Assembly (NCBI RefSeq): GCF_013393945.1
Contig: NZ_CP040297.1
Location: forward strand, 1,268,001 to 1,332,000
Reading direction: 5' to 3'
Length of the DNA: 64,000 nucleotides
From: Nostoc sp. TCL26-01
GTDB taxonomy: Bacteria > Cyanobacteriota > Cyanobacteriia > Cyanobacteriales > Nostocaceae
Shown here: piece after piece, positions 1 through 8,435 of the stretch
Layout of the letters: every line of letters begins with the position of its first letter
Numbering within the stretch: position 1 is the stretch's first letter
The notes under the pieces: generated by a model
Seen by the model: the letters and a program-made list of their open reading frames with translations, nothing else
What the model was told of the DNA's origin: nothing
Databases searched by the model: none
Program-made: the position numbers and the translations under genes

Positions 1-134
1 CATTTAACTATGGGAGAAGAATTCACCGGGGTTTCTAAGTTACCGTATTGAGGATCGCTTCCTGCTGGAAAAACAACTTCCCGATTTCTAGGGTCACTGG
101 GGAGATTTTTTGATGCGTCTACTGCTTGCGCCAT
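1..134 (-). CDS. psaL: Photosystem I subunit XI, N-terminal part (cut by window edge)
   Basis: The minus strand starts at the ATG whose complement is 132-134 and stays open to the window edge. The 44 visible residues begin MAQAVDASKNLPSDPRN and continue with REVVFPAGSDPQYGNLETPV, the conserved stromal N-terminus of PsaL. PsaL forms the trimer/tetramer core of photosystem I and binds near PsaI in the thylakoid membrane. It lies downstream of psaF and psaJ on the same strand, after a 395-base gap long enough for its own promoter. All membrane helices lie outside the window. Identity rests on this N-terminus and the gene order. Confidence 0.9.
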   Translation of the reverse strand, partial: MAQAVDASKNLPSDPRNREVVFPAGSDPQYGNLETPVNSSPIVK

Positions 135-529
135 ATTTTATGTTTGCCTCAAAAATACAATGGTGGCATTTTTATATTAATAATAATTGTAGCCAAAGAT
201 GTTTTTTGCTAGAGAAGTTTAGAAAAATTAATTTAGGTGATTTAACAACTCAGAAACCCGCCAGCCATAATTAAGATCACGAGTTTAAATAAAAGTTTTT
301 TTTGCCTATATTGCTGATAAACTTACCTAATTTAGATTAAGTAAATCAACCACACAATCTTAGGCAAAAAAGTAATAAAAGACTGATTCAGAAGTCAGAA
401 AAGGAGATAGTAATTAAGTTTATTTAACTGCTCAAGAGAAGCAAGTCAAATCTACCAATCCATACAGAATTTATCCTGTATTTTTTTCCTGACTCCTGAA
501 TTTTTACTTATGAAAATCCCAGGTTTAAC
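135..529. other. psaJ-psaL intergenic region, no gene seen
   Basis: AT-rich spacer of 395 bases between psaJ and psaL on the minus strand. I see no open frame with a convincing start. Its length suggests psaL has a promoter of its own besides any read-through from psaFJ, but I cannot place the promoter confidently. Confidence 0.5.
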
Positions 530-679
530 CTATGGTAAGGGATGGAACAATAAGTCTGGGAAGAAGCGATTGAATTCAATTAAAATCCCGGCTGTGATGG
601 TTAGCCAGATAGTAGCTGCCACTGGTGCTGTAGAAATAAACTTAATGATGTAGCTGGATTGATCAGTTTTTTCTGCCAT
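530..679 (-). CDS. psaJ: Photosystem I subunit IX (PsaJ), 49 residues
   Basis: Reading the complement gives a 49-codon frame beginning [20 protein letters not shown] and ending [14 protein letters not shown]. It has one hydrophobic helix (about residues 13-33). This is the usual size and sequence of PsaJ, a single-pass thylakoid subunit that packs against PsaF and helps hold it in place for electron donation to P700. Only 39 bases separate it from the end of psaF, so psaF and psaJ are very likely co-transcribed. Confidence 0.95.
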   Translation of the reverse strand: MAEKTDQSSYIIKFISTAPVAATIWLTITAGILIEFNRFFPDLLFHPLP

Positions 680-718
680 GTTTTTTTCTCCAAAAAAAGT
701 GAAATTAATTGAGATGAA

Positions 719-1213
719 TTAGCGAGGGGAAACAGTGATTTCTGAGTCCTTAGCAGTTAATTCACCAGACAGAAGTTCTTTAATTGCGGCAGCAGGCCAA
801 GCAAAGCCACTAGCGACTAGAGGTAATGCAGTACCCAAATCGATTTGGATTTCTTTTTGTTCCGCATCAGAGCCTTTGCCAACAGCCTGTAAGTAGGCAC
901 GACCTACCCAACCAATCCAACCCGCAATGTAGAGGAACAGAACACTGGGGATCAAGAAATCGCCAGCGCGATCAAGACGACCATCAACAATCAGGTGGGG
1001 ATAACCTTCTGGGCCACATAGAGCTTGAGAATAGCGCTCAAAACGCTTTTGTCCTGACTTGGGGTCTGCTGTAGTATTGCGGGCATTTTTAGCCAGTTCT
1101 TTAAACGCAGCATTGTCTCCGCAAGGTGTCAGATTCGCTCCAAGAGCTTTTGCTGGGGGAGCAAAACTGAACGACAGACAAATCACCAAAATCAAAGCAA
1201 ACAATCGACGCAT
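719..1213 (-). CDS. psaF: Photosystem I subunit III (PsaF)
   Basis: 164 residues. PsaF lies on the lumenal side of photosystem I, near the docking site of plastocyanin/cytochrome c6. Residues 1-23 ([20 protein letters not shown] then AKA) form an export signal ending in an AxA-like cleavage motif. The mature part has two cysteines ([10 protein letters not shown] and [11 protein letters not shown]) and the hydrophobic segment [20 protein letters not shown]. Length matches cyanobacterial PsaF. It is first in the psaF-psaJ-psaL order and divergent from tsaD across about 200 bases, where both promoters must lie. Confidence 0.96.
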   Translation of the reverse strand: MRRLFALILVICLSFSFAPPAKALGANLTPCGDNAAFKELAKNARNTTADPKSGQKRFERYSQALCGPEGYPHLIVDGRLDRAGDFLIPSVLFLYIAGWIGWVGRAYLQAVGKGSDAEQKEIQIDLGTALPLVASGFAWPAAAIKELLSGELTAKDSEITVSPR

Positions 1214-1411
1214 GGATTTGTTTCCTTTTATTACACAAGAAAAAGTTTTATGTACAAAACGAAGCGGCTTGTACAGTCTCGATTTGCTTAACTAGCAAGT
1301 CATCATACTCTTGCGCGGTAATCGAGTAAAGTTGAAGTAAATAAAAGTTAAAGCTTCTCAAACAAATCTTAAGAGACTACCGCTAACAGCACTCAGCACT
1401 CATTACTCAAC

Positions 1412-2452
1412 ATGACCACTGTTTTAGCCATCGAAACTAGTTGTGATGAAACTGCCGTGGCGATTGTTAAGAATCGTCAAGTTTGCGGCAGTATTATAGC
1501 CTCACAAATCCCTGTCCACCAGCAATATGGGGGAGTAGTACCGGAAGTCGCTTCTCGTCAGCACTTAGAAACGATCAATGAGGCGATCGCTCAAGCAATG
1601 AGAGAAGCAGAATTAGATTGGGGAAAAATCGATGCGATCGCTGCCACTTGTGCGCCGGGACTGGTAGGAGCGCTATTAGTGGGGCTAACGGCTGCCAAAA
1701 CTTTAGCAATTTTACATAACAAGCCATTTTTGGGAGTTCATCACCTCGAAGGTCACATCTATGCGACTTATTTGAGTGAGCCAACTTTAGATCCCCCTTT
1801 TCTTAGCTTACTAGTTTCTGGCGGACACACAAGCTTAATTTACGTTAAGGAATGTGGTCAGTATGAAACACTAGGGGAAACCCGTGATGATGCGGCGGGT
1901 GAAGCTTTTGATAAAGTCGCTAGGTTATTAAAGCTGGGTTATCCCGGTGGCCCCATCATTGACAAACTAGCTCAAACCGGAAATCCCCAAGCCTTTGCCC
2001 TACCAGAAGGAAAAGTTTCCTTACCAGATGGCGGATATCATCGCTATGACGGCAGCTTTAGCGGCTTAAAGACAGCTGTACTGCGTTTAGTCCAGCAATT
2101 AGAAAAAAATGGCGCAGAACTGCCTCTGATGGACATAGCCGCCAGTTTCCAGGAAACCGTAGCCAAAGCATTAACCAAAAGAGCGATCGCCTGTGCCATA
2201 GATTATGGCTTAGACACCATAGCTGTCGGTGGTGGTGTAGCCGCCAATAGTGGCTTGCGAAAACACTTACAAGCAGCCGCAAGCCAACACAACCTGCGCG
2301 TCCTCTTCCCCCCCCTGAAATTTTGTACCGATAACGCCGCCATGATAGCCTGTGCCGCCGCCGATCACCTATCACGAGGGCATATCTCACCCATCACTTT
2401 GGGAGTGGAATCTAGGCTATCCCTGAGCCAAGTTATGAAGTTATATCAGTGA
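1412..2452 (+). CDS. tsaD: tRNA N6-adenosine threonylcarbamoyltransferase
   Basis: 346 residues, full length for the TsaD/Kae1/YgjD family. The protein transfers threonylcarbamoyl from TC-AMP to A37 of ANN-decoding tRNAs, with TsaB and TsaE as partners. The start [19 protein letters not shown] is diagnostic. The metal ligands are in HHLEGH at residues 110-115 (His111 and His115). The ASKHA-fold nucleotide signatures are present ([22 protein letters not shown], and Asp in [10 protein letters not shown]). The start is the ATG after a short repeat-rich leader and no clear Shine-Dalgarno is visible. Followed by GAGTG-type tandem repeats. Confidence 0.96.
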   Translation: MTTVLAIETSCDETAVAIVKNRQVCGSIIASQIPVHQQYGGVVPEVASRQHLETINEAIAQAMREAELDWGKIDAIAATCAPGLVGALLVGLTAAKTLAILHNKPFLGVHHLEGHIYATYLSEPTLDPPFLSLLVSGGHTSLIYVKECGQYETLGETRDDAAGEAFDKVARLLKLGYPGGPIIDKLAQTGNPQAFALPEGKVSLPDGGYHRYDGSFSGLKTAVLRLVQQLEKNGAELPLMDIAASFQETVAKALTKRAIACAIDYGLDTIAVGGGVAANSGLRKHLQAAASQHNLRVLFPPLKFCTDNAAMIACAAADHLSRGHISPITLGVESRLSLSQVMKLYQ

Positions 2453-2548
2453 GGGAGTGCTGAGTGCTGAGTGAGGGAGTGAGGGAGTGAGGGACAAGAA
2501 GAGAATCTGTTGACCAATGACTATTGGCTATTGACTATTGACCAATGA
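2453..2548. repeat. Short tandem repeats (GAGGGAGT and GACTATTG types)
   Basis: The gap between the convergent tsaD and hydrolase genes is made of seven- to eight-base units (gagtgctgagtgctgagt, gagggagtgagggagtga) and then tgaccaatgactattggct. These are typical short tandemly repeated repetitive sequences of heterocystous cyanobacteria. No gene is present. Confidence 0.8.
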
Positions 2549-3466
2549 CTACTGACCAATAACAATTTCCCGAATACTTTGAGCAACGGCATCTGGTTGT
2601 TCTAGCATTGCTAGGTGTCCACAATCAGGAATTTCAATTACATTGTCGCCGCAGTATTGGAAAAGCCGATGAAAGCTGGCTAAGTGACGGACGTATTTGG
2701 GTTCCATCACCTTATCGTCAGCCCCAGCCAGAAAATAAACTGGCTGCTTTAGCTGGGATACTAACTTTGGTAAACGGTTGACTTCTTCCTCTGTAGTTGA
2801 GTCTAAGAGAGATCCCAAAGCAGCTTCAGGATCGGCGACAACAAAATCAATCACACGTTGACGCGCCCAATAACGATCTAGAGGACGAGAAACACTAGCC
2901 CTAGTGAAGAGTAAATCAATTAAAGGTACTTGAGAGAGCCAACGGGGACGTACTTGTAAAAATTTTTGCCCAGCCAACCGAAACTGCTCAAAAGCTTCCT
3001 TGAGGTAAATACCACCACCAGCATTAATACAGATCACGCCCTTGATACAATCAGGCATTTGAGAAGCAGCCCAAAGAGCGATCGTCCCACCGAGGGAGTG
3101 ACCAATCAGCCAAGCACTAGTAATATTTAGCTGTTGGAGTAGAGCTACCAAGTCTTGAGCATAGGCAGCTGGTGTGTAAAGAGAATCAAAAGACGAACTG
3201 AGCGATCGCATAGACTGAGCAGATAAAGTCATAGAACCTTCCGCCCGATGAAAATCACTTTCTAGCTGTGACTGAGACTCGCCAAATCCACGCAAATCAT
3301 ACGATAAGCATTGCAAATCTACTGACAAGCGAGAAATCACAGGTTGCCAGTATCCACGGCTATTGAGCCAACCGTGGACAAAAACTAAAGCATGGGGGCA
3401 GGATGTAGGGGCTGTTAGCTCGTATGCGTGCGGATAGCCCAAGATTTCAATAGTTGCCATATTCAT
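2549..3466 (-). CDS. Alpha/beta hydrolase
   Basis: 305 residues. The alpha/beta-hydrolase fold is clear: oxyanion-hole region LVFVHGWLNSRGYW near residue 30, nucleophile elbow GHSLGG with Ser in the middle, an acid region at LAGADDKVMEP, and His in DCGHLAMLEQP near the C-terminus. The substrate cannot be told from sequence. An insertion between strands (about residues 65-95, SDFHRAEGSMTLSAQSMRSL) is serine-rich and may form a cap. Two starts are close, ATG at 3466 and at 3460. A GAGGG element six bases upstream favours the first. Converges on tsaD. Confidence 0.85.
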   Translation of the reverse strand: MNMATIEILGYPHAYELTAPTSCPHALVFVHGWLNSRGYWQPVISRLSVDLQCLSYDLRGFGESQSQLESDFHRAEGSMTLSAQSMRSLSSSFDSLYTPAAYAQDLVALLQQLNITSAWLIGHSLGGTIALWAASQMPDCIKGVICINAGGGIYLKEAFEQFRLAGQKFLQVRPRWLSQVPLIDLLFTRASVSRPLDRYWARQRVIDFVVADPEAALGSLLDSTTEEEVNRLPKLVSQLKQPVYFLAGADDKVMEPKYVRHLASFHRLFQYCGDNVIEIPDCGHLAMLEQPDAVAQSIREIVIGQ

Positions 3467-3468
3467 AT

Positions 3469-3490
3469 CGTACCCTCAAGGGTGGGTACG
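3469..3490 (-). promoter_or_regulatory. Hairpin covering the ribosome-binding site of the hydrolase gene
   Basis: CGTACCC (3469-3475) and GGGTACG (3484-3490) form a perfect seven-pair stem with an eight-base loop, two bases upstream of the ATG at 3466. The only purine-rich Shine-Dalgarno-like string (GAGGG on the minus strand) lies in the loop and stem, so folding would hide it. A role in translation control is inferred. Confidence 0.4.
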
Positions 3491-3669
3491 ACAAAATACA
3501 GAATAGAAAAGACTAGTTAAAGATTTAAAAATGGGGAATAGGTAACAGGTAATAGGGAACAGGTAACAGGTGACAGGGAATAGGGGAATAGGGGACAAAA
3601 GAGAATAATTCATTCCCCATGCCCAATGACTATTGACTATTGACCAATGACTATTGACTATTACCTAAA
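3491..3669. repeat. Short tandem repeats (ACAGGTAATAGGG and TGACTATTG types)
   Basis: Degenerate repeats such as ggtaacaggtgacagggaat followed by gactattgactattgacc. There is no open frame, so this is spacer DNA between two minus-strand genes. Confidence 0.7.
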
Positions 3670-4389
3670 TCACTTACCCAACAATCTTTGGCGTACTCCT
3701 TCCGCAATTTTATGTCCTAAATATTCAGGAATTAGGCTTTCATTTGGCCCTAATAGATAGAGAATCAGTCTGGTACGTCCGCGCCAAACCAGTAAATTGG
3801 CATTGACCACTAGTAAGTCTTCTTGCCAGATGGCATACATTACTTTGTAAAATAACCCCGGTTGATTATCAGCCTCAATGACTAAAGCCGGCAGATGAAA
3901 AACGGGATCAACATAGAATTCAGTCTGTACTTGTTCTAGTCCAACATCCAGATTAAATTCTACTGCTAGCATTTCCTCTACTTCAAACCGCCCTCCCAAA
4001 GCTTCACGAATAGCCCGACAGACATTATCTGCGGTTTTTTCAGTCAAAGCTTTGCTACCGCGAGATACCAATAATTTGATAAAAACTAACATTGGTGGTC
4101 GAATCTGCCCATAGAGACTCAGACCATGAATAGTTAGTCCATAAGCTGCCAGTACACCAAAAATATCGCTGAGGAGAAACGACTGATTCCGGTAGGCAAA
4201 GTGCAAGGCGCTTTTGCTACCTTCTGGTTTCAACTCGATCACGGCACGTTTAGTCTTATAGAGACGATAAGCTAGCCGCAAATTTTGCAGCTGAATCTCA
4301 CTGCTGACAAATTGTTCATAAAATTGGGGAAACGCTCGATTAAAGCGCTTGAGAAGTTCCAGTGTCGAATTTTTTAAACCAGACGCCAT
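3670..4389 (-). CDS. ACT-domain-like protein conserved in cyanobacteria
   Basis: 239 residues. Two segments look like ACT folds: QSFLLSDIFGVLAAYGLTIH (about residues 69-88) and HLPALVIEADNQPGLFYKVM (about 165-184) followed by NANLLVWRGRTRLILYLLGP. The second carries the ligand-loop pattern DNQPGLFYKV seen in ACT domains of GlnD-type sensors. There is no nucleotidyltransferase or HD domain, so it may be a stand-alone small-molecule sensor. The family is probably a conserved cyanobacterial hypothetical. Function and ligand are unknown. Confidence 0.7.
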   Translation of the reverse strand: MASGLKNSTLELLKRFNRAFPQFYEQFVSSEIQLQNLRLAYRLYKTKRAVIELKPEGSKSALHFAYRNQSFLLSDIFGVLAAYGLTIHGLSLYGQIRPPMLVFIKLLVSRGSKALTEKTADNVCRAIREALGGRFEVEEMLAVEFNLDVGLEQVQTEFYVDPVFHLPALVIEADNQPGLFYKVMYAIWQEDLLVVNANLLVWRGRTRLILYLLGPNESLIPEYLGHKIAEGVRQRLLGK

Positions 4390-4721
4390 TGTTAAGGGTA
4401 AGAATCGCTTACTTTTGTCACCGGGGGTTGGGGAATGGGGAGATGGAGAGCAGAGGAGCAGGGGAGCAGGGGAGAATAACCACTACTGACTACTCATAAC
4501 TCGGCACTCAGCACTCATAACTCAGCACTACTCAAAGCCCAATACCTAATCACTTTTATATATACAATTCACTCTTTATCCTCTCCTTTTGAGGAATTTC
4601 TTCTAGGCTTTACAACAAAGTGCTAAAGTTGAAAATAATTGGTCTGAAACACACTGTAATTGGCTATTGACATTAAAATTCCCGAAAACTCATAAAAAAT
4701 ATTGAGTGGAAGGATAAAAAA
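4390..4721. other. Intergenic region with tandem repeats, no gene
   Basis: Repeats of the GGGGAGCAGG and ACTCAGCACTCATAA types occupy about 4430-4530. The rest is AT-rich and probably carries promoters for the ORFs at 4722 and 4802. A purine stretch (ggaagga) just before 4722 looks like a ribosome-binding site. Confidence 0.55.
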
Positions 4722-4880
4722 ATGGTAACGGCTTTGTCAAGTGTGAATCACACTCTCGATAGTGGTAACCAATTCAGTTATACTCCCCGAACCACTTTGG
4801 CATGGGTTTTTGGAAAACTTGGTTTAGTACTCCTGAGTCGGCGACAAATAAAACACACCCCTTTGATGAGCATACGGTAG
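4722..4880 (+). CDS. Possible 52-residue leader ORF overlapping the acetyltransferase start
   Basis: An ATG at 4722 preceded by AAGGA opens 52 codons ([20 protein letters not shown], ending TPLMSIR) and closes at TAG 4878-4880. It overlaps the start of the next gene by 79 bases in another frame. The Shine-Dalgarno is better than the one before 4802, which lacks any. It may be a small gene, a leader peptide coupled to the acetyltransferase, or chance. I do not recognise the sequence. Confidence 0.35.
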   Translation: MVTALSSVNHTLDSGNQFSYTPRTTLAWVFGKLGLVLLSRRQIKHTPLMSIR

Positions 4881-5353
4881 ACGCTGTGGGTAGCTCTAAC
4901 CCCAGCAGCGACGCTTCCGCAGCTACACGAAATGCAGAACGCATTGTTTTTAGCACGGAGCGAGATATTGACCTGTATGAACTAGAAGAACTCTGTGATG
5001 CTGTCGGTTGGTCGCGTCGTCCTTTAAGAAAAGTTAAGAAAGCTATTGAGCATAGTTTTCTCGTTGCCTCGATGTGGCAAGTGCGAGGAAACCAGAGGCG
5101 ATTGATTGGTTTTGCCCGCGCTACATCAGATCACGCTTTTAATGCCACGATTTGGGATGTGGTAGTTCACCCAGATTTTCAAAATAAAGGACTGGGTAAG
5201 GCATTGATGAAATATGTACTCAAAAAACTTAGGAGTGAAGAAATTAGTAACGTCACTCTTTTTGCCGACCCTCATGTTGTAGATTTTTACCGGACTATGG
5301 GTTTTATGGCAGATCCGGAAGGTATTAAAGGGATGTTTTGGTATCCACACTAA
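4802..5353 (+). CDS. GNAT-family N-acetyltransferase
   Basis: 183 residues. The GNAT core is in the C-terminal two thirds. The acetyl-CoA loop is [20 protein letters not shown] (the Q-x-x-G-x-G/A motif) at about residues 124-143, followed by the C-terminal strand [15 protein letters not shown]. Cyanobacterial and chloroplast GNATs of this shape include serotonin/lysine acetyltransferases of the NSI/SNAT type, so that is a possible relation. The N-terminal 45 residues are Ser/Thr-rich and probably disordered. No Shine-Dalgarno precedes the ATG, and the preceding small ORF overlaps it. The next gene on this strand is tRNA-Pro. Confidence 0.85.
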   Translation: MGFWKTWFSTPESATNKTHPFDEHTVDAVGSSNPSSDASAATRNAERIVFSTERDIDLYELEELCDAVGWSRRPLRKVKKAIEHSFLVASMWQVRGNQRRLIGFARATSDHAFNATIWDVVVHPDFQNKGLGKALMKYVLKKLRSEEISNVTLFADPHVVDFYRTMGFMADPEGIKGMFWYPH

Positions 5354-5426
5354 ATTTTTGGGAGAAATAAACATAGCCGATCACCAAAAAATCAGTTACA
5401 ATGGCAGAGGCTTGTAAAAACCTCAT

Positions 5427-5500
5427 CGGGATGTAGCGCAGCTTGGTAGCGCGCCTGCTTTGGGAGCAGGATGCCGCAGGTTCAAATCCTGTCATCCCGA
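5427..5500 (+). tRNA. tRNA-Pro (anticodon TGG)
   Basis: 74 bases fold as a cloverleaf. The acceptor pair is CGGGATG/CATCCCG with discriminator A, the D-arm contains GCGCAGCTTGGTAGCGC, and the anticodon stem is CCTGC/GCAGG around loop TTTGGGA (anticodon TGG). The T-arm is GCAGG-TTCAAAT-CCTGT. CCA is not encoded. Confidence 0.95.
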
Positions 5501-5519
5501 TTCAAAACTTTAATAAATT

Positions 5520-5556
5520 AACCCCAAATCTAATGAAAAAAGGAGATGGGGTTTTT
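5520..5556 (+). terminator. Probable intrinsic terminator after tRNA-Pro
   Basis: AACCCC-AAATCT (5520-5531) pairs with AGAT-GGGGTT with one bulge, and the stem runs straight into a T5 tract (5552-5556). It lies 20 bases after the tRNA. Confidence 0.6.
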
Positions 5557-6216
5557 GTGTTGACAATGCTGGGGGAATGAGGGGTGTAGGGGTGTGAACA
5601 GTGAACAGTGAACATTTATTAACTGGTAACTGTTAACTGTTAACTGATTTAGTAGGGGTGTAGGGGAAGAGAGAATTTTCTCCTTTAAAGATTGTTTAAT
5701 TTTATACTTAATTTTTGACTGTAAATATTTTGATATGTGGATAAATAGAGAGTAAGAATCAGGAAAATTATTCTTAAATCACAAAGTTCCAATCTAATTA
5801 TTTATGTATAAATTGGAGCAGTTAATCACTAACTATGAGAGGGAACGATTAACTCTTGAATATCGTCCCTATATTTGGACAAAAACAAGAAAATGGCATG
5901 AACAGTATTATAATGTCGGGAAAGTTTTTGTTCTATGACAAATAGACATAATAAGCATCTACACTAATTCGTAGTGAATAGTAAAGTAAAGCTGAGAAAA
6001 GCATAACTGGAATGGGGTTAACAGGTGGTAAGGACACCACAAGACTCTTGGGAGATTTGAAAATCTACCGTTTTAAGAGTAAATTAGGAGCATTTAACTA
6101 CCACCACGACTTTTTCACATTTTCAAAGGATTGATATATAACTAAAACGAGTCGGTGACGTGTAAGTCCAACAAGTTCGCCGACTTAAATTGAACTCATT
6201 GATGCGAGGAAGACTC
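5557..6216. other. Long leader region upstream of tic22
   Basis: Apart from the small ORF at 5804 and GTGAACAGTGAACA-type repeats (5590-5650), no gene is seen. Two inverted repeats stand out: GGTGGT...ACCACC across 6024-6105, and AGTCGG/CCGACT at about 6150-6186, ending some 30 bases before the tic22 start. These could be a structured 5' leader. The function is unknown. Confidence 0.4.
5804..5938 (+). CDS. Possible 44-residue small ORF
   Basis: ATG at 5804 to TGA 5936-5938. The peptide starts MYKLEQLITNYERERLTLEY and is rich in Tyr, Lys and Glu. There is no clear Shine-Dalgarno and I do not recognise it. It lies alone in a gap of about 640 bases upstream of tic22 and may be a gene remnant or chance. 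Confidence 0.2.
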   Translation: MYKLEQLITNYERERLTLEYRPYIWTKTRKWHEQYYNVGKVFVL

Positions 6217-7056
6217 ATGAAAGCATTAGTTCGCTGGGGCGCAACATTAGGTTTAGTTGGCAGTACTCTGCTGGGAACAGTATATTTCGGTAACTTACCC
6301 GTACTAGCACTGTCAGAACAACAAATCAAAGAAAAATTAGACTCTGTGCCGGTTTATATTATTACCAACAACCAAGGGTTACCATTGAGCCGCCCGCTAC
6401 CCGCACCACAAAATGGTCAAAAAGCAGGTGGTTCTGTGACTGGTGTTTATTTGAGTCGCCAGGAAGCTCAAGCTTTTATCAACGAGCTGCGAAACAGCAA
6501 AAATACAGACCCAAAGATGCAGGACATAGTGAAAAGCTTGCAAGTGACTCCAGTACCTTTGGGAGTAATTTATCAACAATTACAACAAACTAAAAAAGAT
6601 CCCAATCGTTTGTTGTTTGCCTTTAAACCTGTGGATCAGGAAATTAAAGGGGCATTAGAGTTACTGCGCCAGGGTGGTCAACAGGTAAATCAGTTTAAGA
6701 GTGTACCAATTTTTGCGGTCAGATTTGCACCAGATCAGGGATATGTACCGATTACATTAGGCTCAGAGAAAGAGCAAGTTGTACCGCTATTTTTTAGCAA
6801 GCAAGATGCACAAAGCTTATTAGGTCAGGTCAAACCGAAGTTTCCGAAAGCGGATATTCAGGTGATAGACGTAGACGGAGTTATTAAGACATTACAAGAT
6901 AAGAATGATGCTTGGTTGAAGCAAGTTGTTTTAATACCATCCCCAGAGTCTAGAGAGTATATCAGGACTTTACCTCAAGGTAAAACGCCGAATCCGCCAA
7001 CTGCACCTACTCAGAACAACAATTCACGACCAGCACCCAAGCCAAATCAACGTTAG
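6217..7056 (+). CDS. tic22: Tic22-like periplasmic/lumenal chaperone
   Basis: 279 residues from the ATG at 6217, chosen because GAGGAAG lies four bases upstream. In-frame TTG 6190 and ATG 6202 are alternatives. The signal peptide MKALVRWGATLGLVGSTLLG is followed by a Tic22 repeat pair. PVYIITNNQGLPLSRPLP and FFSKQDAQSLLGQVKPKFP match the family, with VYLSRQEAQAFINELRN as the first equivalent motif. In Anabaena the Tic22 homologue works in outer-membrane biogenesis with Omp85, and in plastids in protein import. The C-terminus is a Pro/Asn/Gln tail. The prmC start lies two bases downstream, so the two form an operon. Confidence 0.9.
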   Translation: MKALVRWGATLGLVGSTLLGTVYFGNLPVLALSEQQIKEKLDSVPVYIITNNQGLPLSRPLPAPQNGQKAGGSVTGVYLSRQEAQAFINELRNSKNTDPKMQDIVKSLQVTPVPLGVIYQQLQQTKKDPNRLLFAFKPVDQEIKGALELLRQGGQQVNQFKSVPIFAVRFAPDQGYVPITLGSEKEQVVPLFFSKQDAQSLLGQVKPKFPKADIQVIDVDGVIKTLQDKNDAWLKQVVLIPSPESREYIRTLPQGKTPNPPTAPTQNNNSRPAPKPNQR

Positions 7057-7058
7057 GG

Positions 7059-7973
7059 ATGACAAAGACACAGCTAAATGTAGTTTCTGGTTTACAACTT
7101 TGGCAATGGCGTTCTAGAGCAATTACCGAGGCGATCGCTGATCATGTCCCAGTAGCTGAGGTGGATTGGCTACTGCAAGAGATAGCTGGTTTAGACCGTC
7201 TAGCGCTGCGTTTAGAATCTTTTAAAGACCAAGCGGAGATTTTCATGGCTTTGTCTTTAGAAGAGTTAGAGCAGTTGTGGCAAAGGCGATTGAGCGATCG
7301 CTTGCCAGTACAATACATTGCTGGGGTGACACCTTGGCGAAACTTTAAACTGGTGGTGTCGAGTGCAGTTTTAATTCCCAGACCAGAAACAGAGTCTTTA
7401 ATTGATTTAGCTGTGGCTGCTACTGCTAGTAGTGAATTAGCTACACAACTACAACAAGGACATTGGGTAGATTTGGGAACTGGGAGTGGAGCGATCGCTT
7501 TGGGGTTAGCAGATGCTTTCCCCCAAGCCACAATTCATGCTGTTGATTGTAGTCTAGAAGCTTTGGCGATCGCTCAACAAAACGCTCACAATTTGGGTCT
7601 ATTTGACAGGATGCGATTCTATCATGGTCGCTGGTGGGAGCCGTTAACTTTTCTCAAAGGTCAATTTAGCGGTATGGTATCCAATCCACCCTACATTCCC
7701 AGCGAAATTGTATCTACCCTACAACCAGAAGTAGTAAACCATGAACCACATTTGGCTTTAGATGGCGGTGTTGATGGCTTAGATGATATTCGTCATTTAA
7801 TAGAAATTGCCCCCAGTTATTTGCAATCTGGGGGTATTTGGTTAATTGAAATGATGTCTGGACAGGCAGATACTATCCGGTCATTGTTGGAAGCTCAAGG
7901 TAGTTATTGTCACATTCAAATTCACACTGATTTGGCAGGTATTGAACGTTTTGCTCTAGCTTATATTCAGTAA
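7059..7973 (+). CDS. prmC: Release factor glutamine methyltransferase
   Basis: 304 residues. PrmC/HemK methylates the Gln of the GGQ motif in RF1 and RF2. The N-terminal helical domain (1-90) is followed by a Rossmann methyltransferase with SAM motif VDLGTGSGAIALGLA and catalytic NPPY in SNPPYIPSEIV. GVTPWRNFKLVVSSAVLIPRPETE is the conserved HemK linker, written here only as landmark (positions about 7323-7392). It starts two bases after tic22. The stop codon TAA (7971-7973) lies inside the 8-base target duplication of the mobile element that follows. Confidence 0.95.
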   Translation: MTKTQLNVVSGLQLWQWRSRAITEAIADHVPVAEVDWLLQEIAGLDRLALRLESFKDQAEIFMALSLEELEQLWQRRLSDRLPVQYIAGVTPWRNFKLVVSSAVLIPRPETESLIDLAVAATASSELATQLQQGHWVDLGTGSGAIALGLADAFPQATIHAVDCSLEALAIAQQNAHNLGLFDRMRFYHGRWWEPLTFLKGQFSGMVSNPPYIPSEIVSTLQPEVVNHEPHLALDGGVDGLDDIRHLIEIAPSYLQSGGIWLIEMMSGQADTIRSLLEAQGSYCHIQIHTDLAGIERFALAYIQ

Positions 7974-7978
7974 TACAG

Positions 7979-8309
7979 CGTGAGTTCGACGACTGGAAAA
8001 AACCCCTCTCCAAACCTCTCCCCTAAAAGGAGAGAGGCTTTAAAACCTTGATTTTTCGTTGATATTTTATGTTTTTGACTGCCCTCTCCGCGTCGGAGAG
8101 GGCAGGGTGGTTTCATACGAAAAAAGAAAAATACATACATCTTGATTTGTCGCTTTGTAGCAGAAGTTTTGACCCCTCTCCAAACCTCTCCCCCACGGGG
8201 GGAGAGGCTTTGAAACAAAGTTTTGTTTTTTCTCTGTTTGTATGAAACCACCCTGCCTCTCCGCGTCGGAGAGGGGGGAGAGGTCAAAAAAGACTTGTCG
8301 AACTCACGT
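7979..8309. mobile_element. MITE-like element, family A, copy 1 (331 bp)
   Basis: Imperfect terminal inverted repeats (CGTGAGTTCGACGACT at the left, its near complement ending TTGTCGAACTCACG at the right) enclose a palindromic interior. The interior carries the phrase CCCCTCTCCAAACCTCTCCC on both strands. It is flanked by direct copies of TAATACAG (7971-7978 and 8310-8317), read as a target duplication. There is no transposase. A second copy lies at 34800-35179. The weak minus-strand frame through it (7967-8287) is shared with copy 2 and is not taken as a gene. Confidence 0.85.
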
Positions 8310-8355
8310 TAATACAGCAGAATTCAGAATTAAGGAGTCAGAATTCAGTGAAACA

Positions 8356-8384
8356 GTAGAGACGTTGCATTGCAACGTCTCTAC
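8356..8384. repeat. 29-base palindrome GTAGAGACGTTGCA-N-TGCAACGTCTCTAC
   Basis: Perfect 14-base arms around one base. The same palindrome recurs at 13927-13955 with a different central base, and in degenerate form at 55061-55087. It is a dispersed short palindromic repeat, not obviously a terminator because no T tract follows. Confidence 0.85.
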
Positions 8385-8435
8385 ATAATTTATGTGTATC
8401 ATGATTAGCGTGAAATGGTATGAATTGGGAATTGA

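Noticed and set aside
7967..8287. Minus-strand frame of 106 residues that shares peptide with the plus-strand frame at 34936-35235
   Set aside because: Both frames lie in copies of the same MITE-like element. Similarity is due to the repeated DNA. No Shine-Dalgarno or conserved start was seen.
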